Positions 57,131 to 64,000 of a stretch of 64,000 nucleotides of DNA are shown in pieces. Source of the stretch: Laguncularia racemosa (Eukaryota > Streptophyta > Magnoliopsida > Myrtales > Combretaceae); the NCBI GenBank assembly GCA_037954665.1, contig JBBMOL010000008.1:10633559-10697558 (forward strand). Reading direction: 5' to 3'. Position numbers and translations under genes: made by a program. Position 1 is the stretch's first letter; the number at the start of each line of letters is the position of its first letter. Below the pieces are notes generated by a model. The model was not told where the DNA came from. It saw only the letters and a list, made by a program, of their open reading frames with translations, and did not search any database.

Positions 57131-58230
57131 ATGCCTTTAAGAAGAATCACTAGATCAGGAGCTAGAAGGGGTGCTAGACATGATAACCCTAATGAGGAGG
57201 AAGTTCATAATCCACAACTAAAAGGGGAAAGAGGTCAAATGGTTGAAGAGATAGTTTAGCTACTGCATACTATGAACCATCTAGTAGGACTATTGGCACA
57301 ACAACACCAAGCCCCCAATGTCCCATAGCACAGGAATGCCAATAAATCCATTAACTTTGATAGGTTCATTAGAGTGGCTAAAGAGTTTAAACCCAAAGTG
57401 GATGACCCAATCGAAGTTGAGGATGGGGTAGAGGAAATTGAGAAGACATTTGCTACCTTCTAGACACCAAAAGATAGGAAGGTAAATTATGCTGCATTCA
57501 TGTTGAAGGGAGTTGCAGCAAAACGGTGGGCTTCGGTTCCCAGGCTTGTAGGGGAATGCATGAACTGGGTTGTATTTAAGGAGCTATTTTATTAGAGATA
57601 CTTCCCTAGTAGCTCTAAAGATAGGATAGAGAATGAATACTACAATTGTGAGCAAGGAAATCGAATAATTAAAGAATATGAGGCAGAGTTGAATTGCCTC
57701 ATCCAGTTGCTTCCTAAAAATGTACATAATGATGATAGGTTTGGAGCCAGGAGATTCTTAAGAAGTTTGGAATTGGACCTACAACTTGCAATAAGGACCT
57801 TTCAACTAAATATATATGCTGAAATGGTTGATAAGGCTAAGTATCTCAAGTAGAACAAAAAGATAATAGAAGAACAGATGAGCCATAGAGCAACAATTGC
57901 TCTAGGAGAAAGACTTGCCTTTAGTGGAATGAGGCAAAATAGTGGTAAAGGCATCACATGCTACAAAGCGGAACATCGAGTGTTGTAGCTCCTCCTATAC
58001 ATATCAAACAAGTGCCTTTGAAACTCACTGTAGCAAGCCTAAATGTTAAATGTCCCAGATGTTATGATCTTCATGAGTTGAGAGAGAGTAGATGGCTAGA
58101 GAGAGCATGTTTCTCTTGTTGGAAGACTGGAAACATTAGCAGACATTACACTAAGAGGTTAGTCCTCCTAACCATCTGTCATGTGTGCAACCAAAGGGGA
58201 CATAAGGCAATCAACTGTCCACAAAGATAA
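57131..58230 (+). pseudogene. gag of chromovirus 3, broken
   Basis: ATG at 57131 (MPLRRITRSGARRGARHDNP) is the likely gag start, by alignment with chromovirus 1. Capsid parts: FDRFIRVAKEFKPKVDDPIE, APKDRKVNY-like, RIIKEYEAELNCLIQLLP and MVDKAKYLK. The open piece 57958-58230 carries zinc knuckles: CFSCWKTGNISRHYTKR has lost its His and last Cys positions, while CHVCNQRGHKAINC is an intact CX2CX4HX4C, followed by PQR and a stop. Internal stops inactivate it. Confidence 0.86.
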
Positions 58231-58369
58231 ATAAAAAATAAGATAAAGTCAGTTCAATAGGCAGTTAGACCTCTAGTGAGAGGACATGGAGGTAGACTAT
58301 AGGCAGGGGGTCCTAGACAAAGAGTTTCCTACTAGAGTATTTTCCATTCACCAATAGCAGCACCAAGAT

Positions 58370-58740
58370 ATCCCTGACGTGGACAACATTGTAGGTATGC
58401 TTCCAGTACACTCCTACAATGCATATATGTTATTTAACACCGATGCTTCTATATCTTATGTGTTTAAGAATTTTATGTGTATGTGCTTTGAATGTTGAAA
58501 ACATGAATGACTGTATAGCTGTTAGTACTCCCTTGGGAGTAGAATGAGGAATAATTAGAATATGCAGAGGAGTGAGAATAAAAATGCATGGAAAGGTGAT
58601 GCCAGTAGACCTCCTAGTATTAGAGATGATAGAATTTGACATTATTTTGGGTGTCAACTGGCTATCAAAATATCATGCTACCATGATTGTCACAACATGG
58701 TGGTGTAGTTTACTATACCAGGGGATGGACATTTTGAATA
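58370..58740 (+). pseudogene. aspartic protease of chromovirus 3
   Basis: Reads VHSYNAYMLFNTDASISYVF (about 58405-58460). The active-site DTGAS appears as NTDAS, so the catalytic Asp is Asn. The later block MIEFDIILGVNWLSKYHA-like (58625-58680) keeps ILGVNW. Frameshifts separate the two. Confidence 0.78.
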
Positions 58741-58799
58741 CAAGCTAGAAGTGTAGAGACCCATTAGATTGCCTACTTATGAGATGTGGGGAAAAAGTA

Positions 58800-59406
58800 T
58801 ATTGGAAACTATATTTGTTGAAGTTAGTGAAGAAGCTAAGATGGAAGGAGTGCTGATAGTGAAGGAATTTCTTGATGAGTTTCCAAAAGATCTTGGTTTA
58901 CCCCAGCCAGGGAAATAGAATTCAACATTGACTTGATATAGGGCACAATACCCATATCAAAATTAGTTTACAAGATGGCACCAGTGGAATTGGGAGAACT
59001 AAGGAAACAGTTACAGGAGCTATAGGATAATGGTTTTATAAGACTCAATGTCTCCTTGTGGTGCATCGGTCCTATTTGTGAAGAAGAAAGATGGAAGCAT
59101 GAGACTTAGTATAGACTATAGAGAGTTAAATAAGGTCATAATAAAGAACAAGTATCCTCTTCCCAAGATAGATGATTTGTTTGACCAGTTGCACAGAATT
59201 TAGGTGTTCTCCAAAGTAGACCTAAGATTAGGTTACCATCAACTAAGAATAAAAGAAGAAGACATCTAGAAAACAACATTTAGGACTAGATATGGGCACT
59301 ATGAGTTTCTAGTGATGCCCTTTGGACTAACGAATGTACCAACTGCATTCATAGACTTAATGAACAAAGTATTCGAGGATTTACTAGATAAATTTGTAAT
59401 CATCTT
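58800..59406 (+). pseudogene. reverse transcriptase of chromovirus 3, first part
   Basis: Reads YKMAPVELGELRKQLQEL, ASVLFVKKKDGSMRLSIDYR, ELNKVIIKNKYPLPKIDDLF, FSKVDLRLGYHQLRIKEED, then RYGHYEFLVMPFGLTN and FIDLMNKVFEDLLDKFVIIF, where a solo LTR is inserted directly before the catalytic box. Several stops, mainly TAG in place of Trp/Gln-type codons. Confidence 0.86.
59402..59406. other. left target site duplication ATCTT
   Basis: ATCTT before the solo LTR; the exact copy follows at 60411-60415. Confidence 0.9.
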
Positions 59407-60410
59407 TGATGGAAAAATTTCTAGCACCGTCGACATTTTAAGAACCCGATTTGGATGATGATCCAAACCGCTCATATTTTTACTTTATGCCTTTTATTCT
59501 AATAAATATTTGAGAATAATCTTACAGGTACAATGATAATTCTTCATGGGATGCCAATATGTCCTATAATAGTTGATGGGCATAGAACATTTTCAAGGTG
59601 ACAATCAAGGACCCGCTGCGATTGTTTTCCATTCCGAGGCATTGGTTCATGAAGACTTATGATATTTTGTACTTTGTAATTGTTTTATGAACTATTTTTG
59701 GTTGTATTTGGTTTTGGGACACTTTTATTTCCTTGTAATTTTCATTTAGGACTAACTACCTTAAAAGTGGCAAACTTGTAATTTTGACCACTTTCTAACC
59801 TTAGGAGTAGCAAGTATAAATACTTGCTTAGAAGAGGGTTTGAGGAGGCCATATTTTGCAGATTAAACATAGCACTTCACGTGTGGAATTAGGGTTCATC
59901 CTAGTTCAAAAATCTCTTATCAATTTCAACCCAAGAATTGGAATTGTGGCGAGTGCGATAAAGGGGAATTGTGAGTCATATCAATTTCATCTTTGTTGTT
60001 TTTCATTTCTTCTCTAGTGAGTCTTATCTAGGGTGGATTTGAAGCTTTCTTGGAATTATTTGTGAGTGTAATTCATGAACAATTTTCTTGTTAAGATTGA
60101 TTGTTCTTTTAGTCCTTGAACTATATCTTAATTTAATGTTGGCGTGAATTGGAACTGGAGGAAGAGTGGAAATCACGGTTTGTGTTGCTTCCTTTTGATA
60201 TGATTTTCACGTGGATCTCAATCCATTTTGTGTTACTTGGTGAATATTACGAATAGGGTTTGTAATTACATCATTTGATCTTCATTTTTCCATCAAATCT
60301 CAAAGGGATTCCCGTAAATTGTCATCCACGTTGGACCGGTTTTTGTGATTGATTTGTGAATTATTTCTTGAGTCATTTGATTGTGCTTAAACTTGATTTT
60401 GAGAACATCA
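59407..60410 (+). mobile_element. solo LTR of the gag-protease family in RT of chromovirus 3
   Basis: 1004 bp starting TGATGG and ending ACATCA, with a perfect 5-bp target duplication ATCTT. It shares with 53573-54559 (other strand) the blocks GGATGATGATCC, TCTTACAGGTA and GGGATGCCAA. A solo LTR forms when the two LTRs of a full element recombine, so a full copy once stood here. Confidence 0.92.
59815..59822 (+). promoter_or_regulatory. palindromic TATA box of the solo LTR
   Basis: TATAAATA in GCAAGTATAAATACTTGC, the same 18-bp palindrome as in the other family LTRs. Confidence 0.62.
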
Positions 60411-60785
60411 ATCTTTATAAATGATATTCTAATATACTCTAAAAGCACTAAGGAGCATGAAGAGCACTTGAGACCGGTATTGGGTAGGTTACAAGAAGAG
60501 AAGTTGTATGCCAAATTCTAGTACATGTGAATTATGGCTGGAACAAACTAGATATGGGCATTATGAGTTTCTGGTGATGCCCTTTCGACTAACGAATGCA
60601 CCGGCTGCATTCATGGATATTCGAGGATTTTCTAGATAAATTTGTAATCATCTTTATAGAAGATATTATAATATACTCTGAAAGCACTGAGGAGCAGGGA
60701 GAGCACTTGAGACTAATATTAGGTAGGTTACGAGAAGAGAAGTTGTATGCTAAATTCTAGTAAATGTGACTTATGGTTGGAATAA
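60411..60785 (+). pseudogene. reverse transcriptase of chromovirus 3, catalytic part with internal duplication
   Basis: The first copy of the catalytic region continues after the solo LTR: IFINDILIYSKSTKEHEEHL (FIDD changed to FIND) and RLQEEKLYAKF (60411-60546). At 60547 the sequence jumps back to TRYGHYEFLVMPF and repeats to 60785, with IFIEDIIIYSESTEEQ (FIDD changed to FIED) and LREEKLYAKF. The copies differ at several positions and copy B lacks a short stretch near 60618. The duplication predates the solo LTR, or at least is separate from it, since only copy A carries the LTR. Confidence 0.85.
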
Positions 60786-61450
60786 GTAACCTTATTGGGA
60801 CAAGTGGTTAATAGAGAAGGAAAATTTGTGGATCTAAAAAAGGAGAAACTGGTAGTGGATTGGCACCGATTGAAGACAGTTACAGAGATAAGAAGCTTCC
60901 TGGGTCTGACAGGTTACTATAAGAGATTTGTAGAGGGGTTTTCTAAAATAGCAACTTCACTCCCTAGATTGACAAAGAAGAATGTGAAATTCGAATGGGA
61001 CGATAGATGTGAAGCTAGTTTTCAAATGCTCAAAGAGAAATTTATATCAGCGCCAGTTTTGACCTTGCCCAAGAGTATAAAAGAGTTTATAGTGTATAGT
61101 GATGATTCAGTTCAAGGGTTGGTGTGTATATTGATGCAAGGTGGTCAAGTAATAGCTTATGCATCTCGATAATTGAATCTATAGGAAAAGAACTACCTAA
61201 CTCATGACTTAGAATTGGCAACTGTAGTACTAGCTTTGAAGTTGTAGAGGCATTACTTGTATAGAGAAAGGTGCAAACTTTTCACTGACTATAGAAGCTT
61301 GAAATACATATTTACATAGAAAGTGTTAAATATGAGATAGAGGAGATGGTTGGAGTTAATCAAGGATTACTACTTAGAGATACAATACCATCTAGGAAAA
61401 GCCAATGTGATGGCAGATATCCTTAGCAGAAAGAAATAGGGCAATGTGGC
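60786..61450 (+). pseudogene. RT connection and RNase H of chromovirus 3
   Basis: The open piece 60795-61172 (125 codons) reads GQVVNREGKFVDLKKEKLVV, TEIRSFLGLTGYYKRFVEGF, KNVKFEWDDRCEASFQMLKE and FIVYSDDSVQGLVCILMQGG, ending VIAYASR. After a stop it goes on DLELATVVLALKL, FTDYRSLKYIFT, and ends NVMADILSRKK near 61437. RNase H Asp positions (YSDDS, ADILS) are mostly kept. This segment shows what chromovirus 1 has lost. Confidence 0.88.
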
Positions 61451-61599
61451 CACCTTCATCACTTCACAAAAGGAGTTATTAGAAGACATGTGCAAATTGG
61501 AGCTAGAAATTTTAACGTAAGAAGTAGGAGCAAAAATGGCTACCTTAAGGATAAACTAACAATAATGGATAGAATTAAAGCAAGTTAAATGAAAGATAG

Positions 61600-62990
61600 T
61601 GATATCAAGAGATCAAGAGTAAAATGGAACAAGGCAAGGCACCATAATTTAACTTGGATGTAGAGGGGACCTTAAGATACAAAATGAGACTATATGTGCT
61701 AAAGGATGAAGAATTGAAGAGGGAGATATTGAAAAAGGCACATTACTTCGCCTACATAATATATCTTGGAAGTACCAAAATGTATAAGGACTTGAAGAGC
61801 TGTTATTGGTGGAGAAATATGAAAAGAGAAATAGCTAAGTATGTAACCAGATGCCTCACATGTCAGCAGATCAGAATAGAACATCAGAGACCAACTAGAG
61901 AATTACAGCCTCTTCTAGTACCAGAGTGGAAATGGGAACATGTGTCAAGGGACTTTGTTAGAACCTTCCTAAACATTAAGGAGAAGCAGGATGCAGTTTG
62001 GGTTATAGTTGATAGATTGACTAAGTCTTCTCATTTTATAACTATCAGAATAGGATACAAGTTAGAGAAATTGGCTTAGATATACATACGGGAGATAGTC
62101 AAACTGTATAGAGTGCTAGTGACCATCACTTCCACTAGAGACACAAGATTTGTGAGCAAATTCTGGAACAACTTACATAAAGCATTAGGCACCAAACTAC
62201 AGTTCTGTATAGTGTTTTACCCATAGACCAATGGTCAGTCTAAAAGGACCATACAAATACTGAAAGATTTGTTCAAAGCATGTGCACTAGATTTTAGAGG
62301 CAATTGGAATGAGCATATACCTCTGGTGGAGTTTGCCTATAATAACAATTACTAGGTAACCATCTAAATGGCTCCATATGAAGCTCTTTATGGAAGAAGA
62401 TGTAGATCCCCACTACACTAGGATGAAGTGGGAGAAAGACAGATGATGAGGTTGGAGTTAGAACTAGAAGCGATAGACAAGGTGAAATTAATTAGGTAGA
62501 GAATACAAACGGCCCAATCATGACAAAAGAGCTATACGGATAAGAGAAGACACTCGTTGGAATTTCAAGTGGGAGATAGGTATTGTTGAGGATTTCTCTA
62601 ACAAAAGAAGTGTTTAGATTCGGGTTAAGAAGGAAGCTAAACCTAAGATATATAGGCTCGTTTGAAATCTTGGAAAGAATAGTTACAGTAGCTTATAACT
62701 TAGCTCTTCCACCAAATTTAGCTAGAGTATATGATGTATTCCATGTATCTATGTTAAGGAATAATGTACTTGACCCATATTAGATAGTAGCTTTGGAACC
62801 ATTGAATGGGTAGCTAAACTTGATGTTTGTGGAAAGGCCAATCAGAATTTTAGATACTAAGGAATGGGTACTAAGATGAAAAACAATTCCTTATATTAAA
62901 GTGTAGTGGACTAACCAAACAGAAAGGGAAGCGACATGGGAACTGGAAGTAGAAATGAGGAAGAAGTACCTAGAACTCTCCCAAAATCAG
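61600..62990 (+). pseudogene. integrase and chromodomain-like tail of chromovirus 3
   Basis: The open piece 61654-62079 carries the zinc region (KKAHYFAYIIYLGSTKMYKD, CLTCQQ; the second His is lost) and the core start (EWKWEHVSRDFV, VIVDRLTKSSHFI). It continues after a stop with ITSTRDTRFVSKFWNNLHKA, TNGQSKRTIQILKDLF (the catalytic Glu position reads Lys), HIPLVEFAYNN and YEALYGRRCRSP. 62583-62783 reads LNLRYIGSFEILERI and VYDVFHVSMLRNN. The last part, TKEWVLR, IPYIKV, and REATWELEVEMRKKYLEL (to about 62980), is the chromodomain-like motif that can target chromatin. Confidence 0.87.
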
Positions 62991-63015
62991 GTACTTTTAA
63001 GGATAAATGTTTTTA

Positions 63016-63029
63016 TAAAGGGGGGAGAA
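63016..63029 (+). other. polypurine tract of chromovirus 3
   Basis: TAAAGGGGGGAGAA directly before the 3' LTR. Confidence 0.8.
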
Positions 63030-64000
63030 TGTAATACCTTAATTTTTATTTACTTTAATATATATATATATGTTGTCTCAAAGAGCTAAGTACAAGGATA
63101 GGGATTTTATAAAAATTGAGGGGTAATTTAGACATTTCATGAAAGGGAGTATTTAACCCTAGATGACCTCACATTCCTTCTTTTTCACCCCTCACTGTAA
63201 AAATAACAAACAAAGGAGAGCAACTCTTGGAACAAACCTAAGACAATTAAGATGAAATTGTTGACATTTGGTCTGTTCACACAGGTAAGATTTTACTAGG
63301 AATTAGTTCACAAGAATAACAAATTTAAAGATTTTCTTCGTTTACATCACCTTGTTCCTCCAAAATTCGAATTTGAAGAACGGGATGAGATGAGCACCAA
63401 ATCCATCAATTAAGGAGTAGATTTGCTGAAAACTTGGAAGTAAGTTATCTAACCCATGTTAAGGAAGTATGTATACATTTTAGAAATTAAATTAAGTCTA
63501 AGGATAAAGAGAATCGAGTTTAGGAAAAACTTAAGTAAAAGAATTAGGGTTCGTAGAGTTGGCCGAAAGGTATATGGCCTCCCAACACAGTTGTGTTTTG
63601 ACTGTGTTGAATTCGAAAGTTGCATTGAGAGATACATGGCCTCTCAACACGGTCATGTTTCAAGGTGTTGAATCAAGGGAAATACGGCCTCCTAACATAG
63701 TCATGGTTCGACCTATTAAATTGAGAGAAACATGGTCTCCCATTATGACTGTGTTCCAACCGTATTGAAGCTAAACTTTATTGAAAGATACTTGACCCTT
63801 AACATGGTCGTGTTGTTCTCCTGTGTTAAGCAACACGACCTTCAACATGGCTGTGTTGAGTGAAACATAATGTAATTATATATTCATTTAACTTTTAATT
63901 AAGTTGATTTCCATGTGATCTAGGTAACTAGTAAGGCTTTAAAGAAATTAAATAAATAGGAATAAGAGAATTAAGAGATGATATTAATCTTAGATTAAGT
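63030..64000 (+). repeat. 3' LTR of chromovirus 3, start only
   Basis: Begins TGTAATACCTTAATT after the polypurine tract and runs past the window end. It has a TA run near 63060 and five degenerate tandem units (63563-63860). Confidence 0.85.
63563..63860 (+). repeat. tandem repeat in the chromovirus 3 LTR
   Basis: Five units of roughly 45-70 bp, each with a GAGAGATACATGGCCTC-like head and a partly palindromic AACACGGTCATGTT / GTGTTGAA body. Overlapping frames (63456-63671, 63559-63768) are repeat shadows. Confidence 0.75.

Larger units (their letters stand above)
56336..64000 (+). mobile_element. chromovirus 3 (Del/Tekay-like), running off the window
   Basis: LTR fragment, primer site, gag, protease, RT, RNase H, integrase with chromodomain-like tail, polypurine tract and the start of the 3' LTR, all on the plus strand. 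It is related to chromovirus 1 along its length. Stops occur in every domain; a solo LTR of the gag-protease family is inserted in RT. It is less decayed than chromovirus 1 in the pol region and keeps the connection segment lost there. Confidence 0.9.

Overview
This is AT-rich plant nuclear DNA, built almost entirely from decayed, nested LTR retrotransposons. I see no intact protein-coding gene. A flowering plant is indicated by plant-type Ty1/copia and Ty3/gypsy (Tat and chromovirus) elements, a PIF/Harbinger remnant, a CACTA-like end, and pseudogene pieces of a DRB4-like dsRNA-binding protein and a plastid-type aspartate kinase. The species cannot be told. Calls rest on reading motifs in translated sequence; no database search was run.

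Layout. 1-2779 is gene-free. 2780-23065 is a copia element (LTR, gag, protease, integrase, RT, RNase H) on the + strand. It is split at the start of RT by a 16-kb Tat-lineage gypsy element on the - strand (5957-21914) with 2.7-2.8 kb LTRs, a double RNase H, a tandem-repeat 3' UTR and a tRNA-like Pol III-promoter motif in each LTR. The copia 3' end is cut at 23066 by a further LTR-like sequence. 23066-29990 is non-coding: a 75-bp duplication, two TG-rich tracts, a TIR-bounded element and degenerate ~190-bp CTTAT-rich repeats.

29990-31960 holds PIF/Harbinger transposase and ORF1 remnants (-). 32890-34552 and 43508-44580 hold duplicated DRB4-like pseudogene exons (-). One copy carries an aspartate kinase fragment inside exon 2 and was then hit in the same exon by a chromovirus (34553-43507, +, perfect 5-bp target duplication GTAGG). 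A second chromovirus (-, LTR from 44581) lies next to it. Its LTR was hit by a 4.7-kb gag-protease-only element (46314-50989, -, target duplication GAAAA), and its integrase end abuts a CACTA-like end at 51604.

53573-54919 is a second partial copy of the gag-protease-only family. An unassigned LTR follows (54920 to about 56335). A third chromovirus (+) runs from 56336 past the window end. Its RT carries an internal tandem duplication plus a solo LTR of the gag-protease family (59407-60410, target duplication ATCTT).

The most interesting point is this gag-protease family: five LTR instances with TGATG...CATCA ends (two degenerate), a TATA box inside a small palindrome, and two internal copies in which protease is joined to the same short C-terminal tail with RT, RNase H and integrase missing. 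That fits a non-autonomous family spread in trans by a complete relative.
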